Made by a program: the position numbers and the translations under genes
In this document: one piece after another, positions 52,753 to 61,557 of the stretch
How positions within the stretch are numbered: the stretch's first letter is position 1
Layout of the letters: every line of letters begins with the position of its first letter
The notes under the pieces: model-generated
The model's database searches: none
What the model was told of the DNA's origin: nothing
Seen by the model: only the letters and a program-made list of their open reading frames with translations
Assembly: GCA_963170125.1 (NCBI GenBank)
Contig: CAUJFI010000110.1
Coordinates: forward strand, 17,617 to 81,616
Direction: 5' to 3'
Source: Deinococcota bacterium
GTDB taxonomy: Bacteria; Deinococcota; Deinococci; Deinococcales; Trueperaceae
Length of the DNA: 64,000 nucleotides

Positions 52753-54807
52753 ATGACGAGCGACGTTCACCGCCAGGTGCGCCCATGGCAAGACCCGGAC
52801 AAGCGGCGGGCCATGGCGGTGTCGTTGACACTCCACATGCTCGTCCTGCTCGCTGCCCTCATCTACGGGCTTCGCCCGCGACCCGAGCCGGTCCCGCCGT
52901 ACATCGTCATAGATGTCGGCACCCCCGCCTACGCGGAGGCGATCACACTTGCCCCGACGGCCGAGAGCCCGGCGCCCCCGGCCCCTTCGCCACAAGTGGC
53001 GTCCGAGCAGATCGGCGCGCCGCGCGACCTGGTAGCCGAACAGCGCGAGACGACCGCGCCGGAAGAGCGGCCGATAACGCTGCAGCCCCCGGCACCCGAA
53101 GCACCGCCGGCCCTGGCGGCCCAACCGCAGGAGACCGTGCCGGACGAGACGGCGGCGGCCAATGCGCCGCTGGCCCCCGCGCCGACACCGCAGGTCGTGG
53201 AGGCCATGCCGCCCACCGAGGCGTTGCCGCTCGCGGAGGCGCCGGCTACCCCGTTGCCCGAGATCGACCCGGTGGCCATCGCGCCCCGGCCGCTCGTCGA
53301 CCCCGTCATCATCCCCGCACCGCCCGTGAGCGCCAACGTGACGGCCGCGCGTTCGGTCGCGGCGCAGCCGAGCGCTACCGTAAGTGAGGCCGCCGCGCTG
53401 ACCACCCCGCAAATGAGCGCCGCCGTCGTCGCTCCGCAGACCGTCTCGGCCCCGCAGGTGAGCGCCCAGGTCGCGCAGTCTGTCGGGCTCGCTGCCCCCA
53501 CCGCCCAAGCGGCCGTGGCGGCAAGCACGGCTTTGGCGGCCCCGGCGGTCTCTGCCCAGATAGCGGGCGGCACCGCCCTCGCCACCTCCGGCGTTGCGGC
53601 CAGTGTCGCAGGGACGCGTCCGCTCGCCGAGCCAACGGCCACTGCCCAGGTCGGCACGCGGCGCGACGTGAGCGTGGTCCCCGAGGTGGCCGTCGCCCAG
53701 GTGGCCGAGATCCCGGCACCCGCGGTCAGGGCTGACATCATCGCGCCCGTCACCGCGGTCGGTGCCCCTGGCGCCGACGGCACACGCCCGGGTGATACCG
53801 ACGTGGCCGCCACAGTCCAGAACAACCGCACGCCCGGCGGTAACGCCTCGACGGCCGGCCAGACCGGCCCGCTCGATCCGAACGCGACGGCGGACGGCCG
53901 TGGGCTCAACGCGGGGCCGGACGGTGTCGGACAGGGGACGGGCGCCCCCGCCCAGGCCGCGCGCCTGCCCTTCTCTTTCACACGCGAGCGGCCGTTGGCC
54001 GTCCTCGTCGACAACGTCGGCGGCTACCCGCAGACCGGCTTGCGCGAGGCGAGCATGATCGTCGAGATGCCCGTCGAGGGTGGCCTGACGAGGCTCATGG
54101 CCTTGTACGACCGCGACTTCCCGCGGCGCGTCGGTCCGGTAAGGAGCGCCCGAGACTACTTCGTCGAGCTGGCGCAGACGAGCCAGGCCGTGCTCGTGCA
54201 CGATGGCGGCTCGCCGGGGGCGATGATCGCCATCGCCAACTCCGCGCTGCCGACCTTGAACGCCTATAGCAACGGTCCGCTCTTCGCGCGCGAAGGGGAG
54301 CGTTCGGCGCCGTACAACCTCTACGGCTCGGGACCGGACCTCAGGTCGGCGATGCTGCGCCTGGTTCCAGAGACGTCGCAGGTCGTGAGCGGGCAGGTGT
54401 TCCAGCCGACGGGCAGCGCTGTGGCGGTCACGGAAGTGAGCGTCAAGTACAGCGGTGCCTACACGTCGGGTTTCCGCTACGACGCCGTTCTCAACGCCTA
54501 CCGCTGGGTGCGAGACGGCAAGCCGGCCAGCCACCCGGACGGTCAGATCATGCTCTATGACGCGGTGTTGGTGGGCGAGATCACGGCGCGCGTGCTGCCG
54601 GGCGACACGGAAGGGCGTCTGTACATCCCGCTCGAGGGCGGGGAGGCGACGCTCTACTTGAAGGGTCGGGCCGAACCCGGTCGGTGGGTACTCTCGACCG
54701 GCAAGGGCGTGCAGTTCCGCACCCTCGGCGGGGAGGTCGTCGACCTGGCCCCGTTCCGCACGTGGGCCATGTTGACCCCCACCTACCAGAGCCGTAGCGA
54801 GCAGTGA
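52753..54807 (+). CDS. TonB-type anchor fused to a DUF3048 (YerB-like) domain
   Basis: The 684-residue protein has a short cytoplasmic part and one membrane helix (residues about 22-40). That helix contains Ser24-x3-His28 (SLTLH), the motif TonB uses to contact ExbB/ExbD. A Pro/Ala/Glu-rich periplasmic linker follows (about 41-200), then a long Ala/Val/Thr/Gln-rich repetitive region (about 200-400). A C-terminal DUF3048 domain (about 405-675; RPLAVLVDNVGGYPQTGL, DFPRRVGPVRSARDYFVELA, NLYGSGPDLRSAMLRL) completes it. No TonB C-terminal domain is present. It follows exbB and exbD, so the motor probably drives DUF3048, a domain of unknown function best known from lipoprotein YerB. This combination is unfamiliar to me. 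Confidence 0.85.
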   Translation: MTSDVHRQVRPWQDPDKRRAMAVSLTLHMLVLLAALIYGLRPRPEPVPPYIVIDVGTPAYAEAITLAPTAESPAPPAPSPQVASEQIGAPRDLVAEQRETTAPEERPITLQPPAPEAPPALAAQPQETVPDETAAANAPLAPAPTPQVVEAMPPTEALPLAEAPATPLPEIDPVAIAPRPLVDPVIIPAPPVSANVTAARSVAAQPSATVSEAAALTTPQMSAAVVAPQTVSAPQVSAQVAQSVGLAAPTAQAAVAASTALAAPAVSAQIAGGTALATSGVAASVAGTRPLAEPTATAQVGTRRDVSVVPEVAVAQVAEIPAPAVRADIIAPVTAVGAPGADGTRPGDTDVAATVQNNRTPGGNASTAGQTGPLDPNATADGRGLNAGPDGVGQGTGAPAQAARLPFSFTRERPLAVLVDNVGGYPQTGLREASMIVEMPVEGGLTRLMALYDRDFPRRVGPVRSARDYFVELAQTSQAVLVHDGGSPGAMIAIANSALPTLNAYSNGPLFAREGERSAPYNLYGSGPDLRSAMLRLVPETSQVVSGQVFQPTGSAVAVTEVSVKYSGAYTSGFRYDAVLNAYRWVRDGKPASHPDGQIMLYDAVLVGEITARVLPGDTEGRLYIPLEGGEATLYLKGRAEPGRWVLSTGKGVQFRTLGGEVVDLAPFRTWAMLTPTYQSRSEQ

Positions 54808-54819
54808 GCCGAGCCTGGT

Positions 54820-55611
54820 TCAGGTAGAGGCGGGCAGGCGCGGCACGGTCTCGTCGAAGAACAGCCCGTGCAGGCGCAGCCGGTACTCGGCGCTGCTCGT
54901 GTCGATCTCCAGCCACGCGTACTCGTCCTTGTGACCGTTCGTGTCCAGGAGCAGCGCGCGTCCCTGCGACGCCACGTTGACCCCACCGCGCACTGGGGTG
55001 TGTCCGTAGACGCCCAGGCGGTAAGGGGTCCCCTCGAGGAAGTCCTTGTCCTCCTGCAGCCAGCGTCGCCGGTTCTCCAGGTAGAAGGCCTGGTCGTAGA
55101 CGTTGTGCTCGGGGAGCGGTCCGACATGGGCGAAGTGCAACCCTTCGACCGCGAGTTCCCGGGGCCAGCCGAGGATCCAGTCGCGCAGCTCCGGCTCGAG
55201 CTCTCCGCCGTGGCCGGGCTTCCACTCCAGGTGCGACACGTCGTCCGTGCGCAGCGGGCCCTGCTCGACCGTGGCGGCGTTGAAGTCGTGGTTGCCGAGG
55301 AGTATGACCATGTTGTCGCTCGGCACGCGGTCCTGGAAGCCTTTGACCTCGCGCAGGAAGCGGGCCTGGATCGCCTCGGCCCGTTGCAGGTGGCGCGGGT
55401 TGTATTCGTCGTAGCGCCGCACGTTGATCAGGTCGGCGTAGCGCTGCCTGCTCTTCGCGTGCACGAGGTCGCCTAGGAGCACAAGTCTCGTGTCGCTGCC
55501 ACGCAGGGCGTCCGTAGGCCGGTTCTGCTCGTCTGCGAGGCCGGCCTCGCGGAGCATGCGCCACAGCTTGTCAGGTTGCACGTGGATGTCGCCGATGACG
55601 ACGATACGCAC
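54820..55611 (-). CDS. Calcineurin-like metallophosphoesterase
   Basis: The 263-residue protein shows the full metal-site series: VIGDIHVQ (Asp, His), LVLLGDLVHAK (Asp), VILLGNHDFN (Asn, His), LHFAHVGPLPEH (His) and LGVYGHTPVRGG (Gly-His). It resembles serine/threonine-phosphatase-like or ApaH-like enzymes of the superfamily. Substrate is unknown. It starts with GTG 24 nt after the stop of the LysM-M23 peptidase gene in the same direction, so the two are likely co-transcribed. It is cytoplasmic. Confidence 0.92.
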   Translation of the reverse strand: MRIVVIGDIHVQPDKLWRMLREAGLADEQNRPTDALRGSDTRLVLLGDLVHAKSRQRYADLINVRRYDEYNPRHLQRAEAIQARFLREVKGFQDRVPSDNMVILLGNHDFNAATVEQGPLRTDDVSHLEWKPGHGGELEPELRDWILGWPRELAVEGLHFAHVGPLPEHNVYDQAFYLENRRRWLQEDKDFLEGTPYRLGVYGHTPVRGGVNVASQGRALLLDTNGHKDEYAWLEIDTSSAEYRLRLHGLFFDETVPRLPAST

Positions 55612-55634
55612 TCGGTCAGCTCACTTCCGATCGA

Positions 55635-56807
55635 TCAGCGCCCGGCGTACGTATCGAGGCGGGGCAGGGGGTCGATCATCTGGCCGTCTACGCGGATCTC
55701 GAAGTGCAGGTGCGATCCGGTCGAGTTCCCGGTGCTACCGACGAGCGCTAAGACGTCTCCGACGGCGACCTGGTCGCCTACCTCGACCTTGAGCGCCGAG
55801 GCGTGGCCGTAATAATACTCCGTGTTCCCATTGGTGACTATCACGAGGTTGCCGTAGCCGCCGTGCCAGCCGGAGAGCGTAACGGTGCCGGCGTGCGCGG
55901 CGCGGATCGGGTCGCCAGTCTCGCCGTCGATGTCTATCCCCGTATGGAAGTTGCTCCCGCTGACCCGGAGCTGCCGGTAGCCGAAGCGCGAGGTGATGGA
56001 GCCGATCAGGGGCCACATGAGCGCGTCGTCGCTGGTCGCCGGCGTGGCCGGGGCGGCGAGGACGGCCTTGGTCGGCTCGATGTCCGGGCCCGGCAGGATG
56101 CGCAGCAGCTGGCCGACGTAGAGCGTGTCGCCCTTGAGGGAGTTGGCGCTCTTGAGGGCCGCGATGGTGCTGTCGTAACGCTGGGCGATCGACCACAGGG
56201 TCTCGCCCGGGCCGACGACGATCTGCATGGGCACGGGACCACCGACGTCCGTCTCCGACGCGCTCGCGTACTGCCCGGGCATGGAGAGCCGAGCTCCGAC
56301 GCGCAAGGTGGCCCCTTCCGCGAGGCCGTTGGCGCTGGCGATGGCGGTGACCGTCGTGTCGTAACGGCGGGCCAACGCCCATAGGGAGTCGCCCGCGGCC
56401 ACGGTGACCGTGAGCGGCTCCGGTGCCTGGTCGCCTGCCGCCAACCGCAGCTCCTGGCCGGGGTGGATGAGCGTGCCGTCGAGGTCGTTGAACGCGATGA
56501 GGTCCGCGACCGAGAGGTCGTTGGCCAAGGCGATGTCGTAGAGCGTGTCGCCGGCGCGCACCACTACCGTCGTGGCCGGCGCCGCCGCTACCTCGTCCTC
56601 GCCCGGGACGATCAGGACTTGGCCCGGGCGGATGGCGTCCGAGGCGAGGCCGTTCAGTTGGAGGAGATCGGCGACCGTCGTGTCGTAACGGCGTGCCAGC
56701 GCCCACAGGCTGTCGCCCGGCTGCACGGTGACGGTCTTGGCGGACGCCGCTGCGGTCCCCAAGACGACCACTGCGAGAACGGAACGGACCAGGCTTGAGG
56801 GACGCAC
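55635..56807 (-). CDS. Secreted M23 peptidase with four LysM domains
   Basis: The 390-residue product has a signal peptide (VRSVLAVVVLGTAAASA). Four LysM repeats follow (about residues 22-66, 72-116, 124-170, 182-228; each VxxGDSLWALARRYDTTV-like). The C-terminal LytM domain (about 265-385) has HTGIDIDG, YYYGHASALKVEVG and SHLHFEIRVDG, so the zinc ligands His-x3-Asp and His-x-His are intact. It should cut peptidoglycan crosslinks in the envelope. The start is GTG 56807 because TACATT lies 7 nt upstream. An in-frame upstream start was discarded. Confidence 0.94.
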   Translation of the reverse strand: MRPSSLVRSVLAVVVLGTAAASAKTVTVQPGDSLWALARRYDTTVADLLQLNGLASDAIRPGQVLIVPGEDEVAAAPATTVVVRAGDTLYDIALANDLSVADLIAFNDLDGTLIHPGQELRLAAGDQAPEPLTVTVAAGDSLWALARRYDTTVTAIASANGLAEGATLRVGARLSMPGQYASASETDVGGPVPMQIVVGPGETLWSIAQRYDSTIAALKSANSLKGDTLYVGQLLRILPGPDIEPTKAVLAAPATPATSDDALMWPLIGSITSRFGYRQLRVSGSNFHTGIDIDGETGDPIRAAHAGTVTLSGWHGGYGNLVIVTNGNTEYYYGHASALKVEVGDQVAVGDVLALVGSTGNSTGSHLHFEIRVDGQMIDPLPRLDTYAGR

Positions 56808-56814
56808 GCCGTCA

Positions 56815-56820
56815 AATGTA
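56815..56820 (-). promoter_or_regulatory. -10 element TACATT, leaderless spacing
   Basis: On the minus strand TACATT ends 7 nt before GTG 56807 of the LysM-M23 gene. Confidence 0.6.
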
Positions 56821-56983
56821 CCAGAACCGGCGTGACACGTAACAGGAAAAACCCGGCAATCGCACAACGGAACGTGAGGCGCGGTCGGCTCTGCCGTTGC
56901 CGACCGGTCTTCGCGCTTTCACCTGCGCTGAACGACGGCACCCGCCGGGCCGTTGCGTGAGGGGGGAGCGGGTGCCTGTCGCG

Positions 56984-57160
56984 TCAGTCCCGCGGATCGA
57001 CCACCAAGTCCCGAGCGAGGCGACCACCGAGCTCGACCTGAATCAGGCAGTACCGTTCGGTCTCCATCGCGGAGCTGGTGTCGTGGATGATCTTCAGCTC
57101 CAGCACGGTGGCCTCACGGATGAGATCCAGCGTGGGCAGCGATGTGATGTCGTCATGCAT
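56984..57160 (-). CDS. Small hypothetical protein, 58 residues
   Basis: This short gene encodes MHDDITSLPTLDLIREATVL continuing with ELKIIHDTSSAMETERYC and a final RLARDLVVDPRD. TAGGAG lies 7 nt before the ATG, a convincing ribosome binding site. The product is acidic and soluble, with a predicted N-terminal helix and a beta-rich second half. I do not recognise the family. It lies alone in the 470-nt space between the LysM-M23 and argB genes, on the same strand as both. Downstream, 56937-56945 and 56968-56976 form a 9-bp inverted repeat (GGCACCCGC) that may end its transcript. Confidence 0.6.
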   Translation of the reverse strand: MHDDITSLPTLDLIREATVLELKIIHDTSSAMETERYCLIQVELGGRLARDLVVDPRD

Positions 57161-57277
57161 CTCGGGCTCCTAGTGCCGTTAACGTCTCCGCGGCCCCGCC
57201 CGAGGAGCTGCCTCGCGCGGATCCGTCGACACGGTAGCCCCGTCGCTCTTACAGGAATCTCACCGCTCCGGCGGCGC

Positions 57278-58057
57278 TCAGCCGGCGAGGACGCGCGTAC
57301 CGCCGCCCGCCAGCGCCCGCTCGACGCCGCCGGGGTCGCGCCCGTCGGCGACCACCGCGAACGGCGCGCCCATGGCCAAGGCGTCCAGCGCCGCCTCGAC
57401 CTTGGGAATCATGCCGCCGGCGATGCGTCCGTCCCTGATGCGCTCGAGCGCATCCGCGCGCGTGAGGGTGCTCAGCAGGGAGCCGGGCACTGTGGGGTCG
57501 TCCAGGACTCCCGGCACGTTCGTTAGGAACACGACACCCTCGCCGAGCGCCCCGGCGACCGCGCCGGCGGCCTCGTCGCCGTTCACGTTCAGGGCGTTCC
57601 CTTCCGCGTCGAGCGCCAGGCAGGCGAGCACGGGCACGAGCCCGGCGCTGCGCAATGTGCGTAGGACCCGGGTGTCGACGTGGGTGACGCGCCCGACGCG
57701 CCCGAGCGCCGGGTCGCGCACCTCGGCTGTGATGCTGCGGGCGTCACGCGCGGTTATCCCCACCGCCGGGCCGATCTCGAACGCCAGCTCCTTGGCGAGC
57801 ATGGTCAGGACCCGCTCTATGACCACCACGGACTCGGGGCTGGTGACGCGCAGCCCACGCTCGAAGCGATGCTCCAGGCCGGCCTCGTCGAGGGCGGCCT
57901 GGATGTAGGGCCCGCCGCCGTGCACGACTACCGGCGGAAGGTGCCGGGCAGAAGCGCCGCCGCCCCTGCCGGCGAGGCTCCGCAGTCCGCCGGCCACCGC
58001 GCGCCGCGTGGCTGGGTCCGTCATGGCGTTGCCGCCGTACTTGATGACGATGCTCAC
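57278..58057 (-). CDS. argB: Acetylglutamate kinase
   Basis: The 259-residue amino acid kinase starts with VIKYGGNAM and has VVVHGGGPYIQAAL, the substrate loop HRFERGLRVTSPESVVVIERVL, LNVNGDEAAGAVAGALG, VVFLTNVPGVLDD and IAGGMIPKVEAALDAL. These match ArgB, which phosphorylates N-acetylglutamate for arginine synthesis. The related LysZ of the LysW lysine pathway is a possible alternative in this phylum, because substrate choice was not checked residue by residue. TACACT 7 nt before the GTG indicates a leaderless mRNA. It is divergent from the phosphohexomutase gene. Confidence 0.92.
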   Translation of the reverse strand: MSIVIKYGGNAMTDPATRRAVAGGLRSLAGRGGGASARHLPPVVVHGGGPYIQAALDEAGLEHRFERGLRVTSPESVVVIERVLTMLAKELAFEIGPAVGITARDARSITAEVRDPALGRVGRVTHVDTRVLRTLRSAGLVPVLACLALDAEGNALNVNGDEAAGAVAGALGEGVVFLTNVPGVLDDPTVPGSLLSTLTRADALERIRDGRIAGGMIPKVEAALDALAMGAPFAVVADGRDPGGVERALAGGGTRVLAG

Positions 58058-58064
58058 GGGCGTA

Positions 58065-58070
58065 AGTGTA
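58065..58070 (-). promoter_or_regulatory. -10 element TACACT, leaderless spacing (argB)
   Basis: On the minus strand TACACT ends 7 nt before GTG 58057. A TACGTT on the plus strand (58069-58074) overlaps it and may serve the divergent gene, so the two promoters would compete. Confidence 0.6.
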
Positions 58071-58089
58071 CGTTGTGGCAGGAGGCGGC

Positions 58090-59520
58090 ATGGAGCGAGA
58101 TCGAATGGGACCAGATCGGCTAGATGAGCTCAAGTTCGGCACGGACGGCTGGCGCGACGTCATCGCGGAGCGTTTCACTGCCGCCAACCTGGGCCGCGCC
58201 GCCCAGGCGTACGCCGAGCACCTCCTCGCGCGCGGCAACGGAACGGTGCTCGTTGGTTACGACACCCGCTTCCTCGGCCGTCGCTTCGCCCGCCTGGTAG
58301 CCGAGGTGTTGACGGGCAACGGCATCGACGCCCTCGTGAGCGCGGACTACGTGCCTACCCCCGCCCTGTCGCACGCCGTGACGCGCTGGGGCGCATGCGG
58401 CGGCGTGATGGTCACGGCGTCCCATAACCCTGCCGAGTACTCCGGTTTCAAGCTGAAGGCCGCCTACGGCGGCTCGGCCTCCGACGCCACTTACCGCGAC
58501 GTGGCAGAGCGCGCCGCGAGGATCGCGCCGACCGACGTGCGCCGTTCCGGGGTACCTGGCGCCTTCGACGCGCGTGAGGGTTATTACGCCGCGCTCGACC
58601 GGCTCGTCGACATGGCGGCGATCGCTCGCTCCGGCGTGCGCTTGGTGCACGACGCCATGGGCGGTGCCGGCGCCGGCTGGCTCGTCGGCTACTTCGCCAG
58701 GCACGACCTTCGCGGGCGGATCGAGGAGGTGCGCGGGAGGCCCGACCCGACCTTCTACGGCATCAACCCGGAGCCGATCGCCGCCAACCTCGCCGCTACC
58801 AGCGCCCACATGTGCGCAGCAGCGCCCGACGTGGCGTTCGCGGCCGCCACGGACGGGGACGCCGACCGCATCGGCGTCGTCCTCCCTGGCGGCGAGTTCT
58901 TCGACTCCCACCAGATCTTCGCGGTGCTCCTCGACGCCCTGCAGAGGCGTGGCGAGCGCGGTGCCGTGGTCAAGACCGTCACCGTCAGCCGGATCGTCGA
59001 ACGGTTAGCGCGCGGGCGTGGGCTGGAGGTCGTAGAGACGCCCGTTGGCTTCAAGCACGTGGCTGACGCGATGCTCGCCGGCGGGGTCCTGATAGGGGGC
59101 GAGGAGTCGGGTGGCATCGGCGTGAGCGCGCATCTGCCGGAGCGCGACGGGCTCGCGAACGCGCTGCTGCTCCTCGAGGCGGTCGCCGTGACGGGGGTCT
59201 CGCCCTCCGAACGCTTCGCCGCCCTCGAGGAGGAGGCCGGCTGGCGCCACGCTTACGACCGCCTCGACCTGCACCTGGACGGCGCCGAGGCGCTGGCTCG
59301 TGCCACTAGGAGCCTGGACATCCCACCCTCGCGCTTGGCCGGCAAGCCGGTGACGAGCGTCGAGCGCCTCGACGGGGTGAAGCTGAACCTGGACGACGAC
59401 GGGTGGGTGCTGGTGCGGGCGAGCGGCACCGAGCCGCTCTTGCGCGTGTACTGCGAGGCGGCCGACGCCGAGACGGTCAGGGCGGTGCTGGCGGCGGTCA
59501 CGGCGTTGGTCCTCGGCTGA
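58090..59520 (+). CDS. Phosphoglucomutase/phosphomannomutase family protein
   Basis: The 476-residue alpha-D-phosphohexomutase starts KFGTDGWRDVIAERFT. The phosphoserine loop is GGVMVTASHNPAEYSGFKLK, the metal loop AAATDGDADRIGVV, the sugar loop GGEESGGIGVSAHLPERDG and the phosphate loop VLVRASGTEPLLRVY. It interconverts hexose-1- and hexose-6-phosphate; glucose or mannose specificity is unresolved. It is distinct from GlmM at 24632. GCAGGAGG before ATG 58090 fixes the start, so a short upstream extension was rejected. Confidence 0.94.
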   Translation: MERDRMGPDRLDELKFGTDGWRDVIAERFTAANLGRAAQAYAEHLLARGNGTVLVGYDTRFLGRRFARLVAEVLTGNGIDALVSADYVPTPALSHAVTRWGACGGVMVTASHNPAEYSGFKLKAAYGGSASDATYRDVAERAARIAPTDVRRSGVPGAFDAREGYYAALDRLVDMAAIARSGVRLVHDAMGGAGAGWLVGYFARHDLRGRIEEVRGRPDPTFYGINPEPIAANLAATSAHMCAAAPDVAFAAATDGDADRIGVVLPGGEFFDSHQIFAVLLDALQRRGERGAVVKTVTVSRIVERLARGRGLEVVETPVGFKHVADAMLAGGVLIGGEESGGIGVSAHLPERDGLANALLLLEAVAVTGVSPSERFAALEEEAGWRHAYDRLDLHLDGAEALARATRSLDIPPSRLAGKPVTSVERLDGVKLNLDDDGWVLVRASGTEPLLRVYCEAADAETVRAVLAAVTALVLG

Positions 59521-59538
59521 CAGGGCGGTGGTAGTCGG

Positions 59539-59562
59539 CCTCGGGTGGCGGTCGCCACGAGG
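59539..59562. terminator. Hairpin between convergent genes
   Basis: GTGGC (59545-59549) pairs with GCCAC (59554-59558) over a GGTC loop. It is extended by CCTC/GAGG across a 2-nt bulge. It lies between the convergent phosphohexomutase and aminopeptidase genes. No U-tract is seen. Confidence 0.35.
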
Positions 59563-59598
59563 CGACGACCCGACGGTCACGATGGTCGGCCCTAGCCG

Positions 59599-60675
59599 TC
59601 AGACGGAGCGGAAGCCCTTCGGGCTCTTCGAGAGGACCTCGTGGCCGGCGCTGGTGATGACGGCCAGGTCCTCGATGCGCAGCCCCGTGAACCCCGGCAG
59701 GTAGACGCCGGGCTCGACCGTGACGACCATGCCGGGTTGGAGGACCGTGTCGCTCTTCTTGCTCAGGCGCGGCTCCTCGTGGATGACGAGACCGGTGCCG
59801 TGGCCGAGCGAGTGCGTGAAGTACTCTTCCAGGCCGTGCCTGCCCAACGCGGCGCGCGCCACGGCGTCGATCTCGCGGCCCGTCCTGCCGGGCGCCAGGG
59901 CAGCAAGCGACGCTTCTTGCGCCTCCAGCACGGCCTCGAACAGCCTGCGCTCTTCCGCGCCGACGGCGCCGACCGCCACCGTGCGGGTCATGTCCGCGTG
60001 GTAGCCGTCCACGACCGCGCCGAAATCGAGGGTTACCAGCTCGCCTGCCGCGAGCTCCTTCTGCGACGCGACCCCGTGGGGCATCGCGCCTCGCGTGCCG
60101 CTGGCGACGATGATGTCGAACGCCGAGCCCTCGGCCCCGGCCAGGCGCATGGCGCTCTCGAGGCACAGGGCCACCTCGACCTCTCGCACGCCGGGTCCCA
60201 TCATCGCCAGGGCGGCGGAGAACGCCTCGTCGGTGACGCGCGCCGCCTCCCGCAGGGCCGCGACCTCGCGCTCCGACTTCACCGTCCGCAGGGCGGTGAA
60301 GAAGCCGTCGACCGCCACCGGCTCGTTTCCGAGGCGGCGGGCGATGGCCCGGTTGCGCCCGAGCGTCATGTGTTCGCCCTCGACCGCCAGGCGCTGGCCG
60401 GCGAGCTTGTCGGCCACCGCATCGTCGATGCTGGGGACGACCTCGACACGGATCGCCACCTCGTGGCTGGCCTGGGTGGCGTAGCGCGCGTCCGTGTAGA
60501 GCGTCACCGTGTCCTGCGTCAGGAGCACGGCGCCGTCCTCGGGCGCGGAGAAGGCGGACAGGTAACGGACGTTGGGAGGGTTCGTCACGAGCAGCGCGTC
60601 GGCCCCCGCCGCGCGCATGCGTTCGCGGAGGGTCGCCAGGCGCCCGGCCAGCTCCTGGTCCTGTGCGGCCGTCAC
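59599..60675 (-). CDS. M24 family Xaa-Pro aminopeptidase/dipeptidase
   Basis: The 358-residue protein has an N-terminal creatinase-type domain (residues 1-125; ADALLVTNPPNVRYLSAFS, VTLYTDARYATQA). The pita-bread domain shows metal ligands in VTLDFGAVVDGYHADMTRTVAVG (two Asp), SLGHGTGLVIHEEPRLS (His), VVTVEPGVYLPGFTGLRIEDLAVIT (Glu, Glu). It removes N-terminal residues before proline in the cytoplasm. GTG 60675 overlaps the tpiA stop (GTGA), so it is translated together with tpiA. Confidence 0.94.
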   Translation of the reverse strand: MTAAQDQELAGRLATLRERMRAAGADALLVTNPPNVRYLSAFSAPEDGAVLLTQDTVTLYTDARYATQASHEVAIRVEVVPSIDDAVADKLAGQRLAVEGEHMTLGRNRAIARRLGNEPVAVDGFFTALRTVKSEREVAALREAARVTDEAFSAALAMMGPGVREVEVALCLESAMRLAGAEGSAFDIIVASGTRGAMPHGVASQKELAAGELVTLDFGAVVDGYHADMTRTVAVGAVGAEERRLFEAVLEAQEASLAALAPGRTGREIDAVARAALGRHGLEEYFTHSLGHGTGLVIHEEPRLSKKSDTVLQPGMVVTVEPGVYLPGFTGLRIEDLAVITSAGHEVLSKSPKGFRSV

Positions 60676-61436
60676 AGCGAGGCCTCGGCGATCCTCAGGT
60701 AGTCGTCGAGTTCGAGGCTGGCGCCGCCGATGAGGCCGCCGTCCACGTCAGGTTGCGCTAGCAGCTCGGCGGCGTTGCTCGCCTTCATGCTGCCGCCGTA
60801 CAGGATGCGCACCCGCTGGCCGGCGGAGGGGTAGAGACGGGTCAGCTCCGCCCGCACCGCCGCCCCCATCGCGGCGGCGTCCGCGGCCGTGGCCGTGCGG
60901 CCCGTGCCGATGGCCCAGACGGGTTCGTAGGCCACCACCAGGCGCTCGGGCGCGTCGATGGCGACTCCCTCGAGGGCGCCCCGTACCTGCGCGAGCACGA
61001 CGTGTTCGGCGTCCCCCGCGTCGCGCTCGGCCTGCTTCTCCCCGACGCACACGATGGGCACGAGGCCGTGGGCCAGGGCCGTGCGGGTCTTGGCGTTGAC
61101 GAGCGCGTCCGACTCGGCGTGGTAGGAGCGCCTTTCCGAGTGGCCGATGACGACGTAGCGCACGCCGAGGTCGGCGAGCATGGCGGCGGACACCTCGCCG
61201 GTGAAGGCGCCCGACTCGTGCGCGCTGACGTCCTGTGCCCCGACGGCCACGCCGGACCCGAAGGTCAGCTGGGTCAGGGCGGGCAGGTGCGTGAAGGGGA
61301 CGATCAGGGCGAGTTCGCCGGCGAAGGCGGGCGAGTCGCCCAGGCGGGCGAGCAGCTCGCGCGTCCAGGCCGCTGCTTCCGATGGGAGCCGGTTCATCTT
61401 CCAGTTCCCGGCGATCAGTTGTCTAGGGCGGGACAT
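60672..61436 (-). CDS. tpiA: Triosephosphate isomerase
   Basis: The 254-residue TIM barrel has LIAGNWKMNRLPSE (catalytic Lys), VVIGHSERRSYHAES (catalytic His), VVAYEPVWAIGTGRTATA (catalytic Glu), VRILYGGSMKASNAAELL and DGGLIGGASLELDDY. It interconverts dihydroxyacetone phosphate and glyceraldehyde-3-phosphate. ATG 61436 has TATCCT 7 nt upstream, so a long in-frame upstream extension was rejected. It is followed directly by the M24 aminopeptidase gene. Confidence 0.97.
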   Translation of the reverse strand: MSRPRQLIAGNWKMNRLPSEAAAWTRELLARLGDSPAFAGELALIVPFTHLPALTQLTFGSGVAVGAQDVSAHESGAFTGEVSAAMLADLGVRYVVIGHSERRSYHAESDALVNAKTRTALAHGLVPIVCVGEKQAERDAGDAEHVVLAQVRGALEGVAIDAPERLVVAYEPVWAIGTGRTATAADAAAMGAAVRAELTRLYPSAGQRVRILYGGSMKASNAAELLAQPDVDGGLIGGASLELDDYLRIAEASL

Positions 61437-61443
61437 GCGATCA

Positions 61444-61449
61444 AGGATA
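61444..61449 (-). promoter_or_regulatory. -10 element TATCCT, leaderless spacing (tpiA)
   Basis: On the minus strand TATCCT ends 7 nt before the tpiA ATG with no Shine-Dalgarno between. Confidence 0.6.
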
Positions 61450-61557
61450 CCGTAGGGCGCTTTCGGGCGGCGCTTCACCGCCTGGCGGCGCGCTCGCTCG
61501 CGGGCGACCGGCACGCCGCACGCCCTGACCGAGGAGCCGGCTGACGCCGTTCCTACG

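Noticed and set aside
52690..54534. 614-codon open frame opposite the TonB-DUF3048 gene
   Set aside because: It is rich in Gly/Arg/Asp repeats mirrored from the Ala/Val repeats of the real gene, with no start signal or domain.
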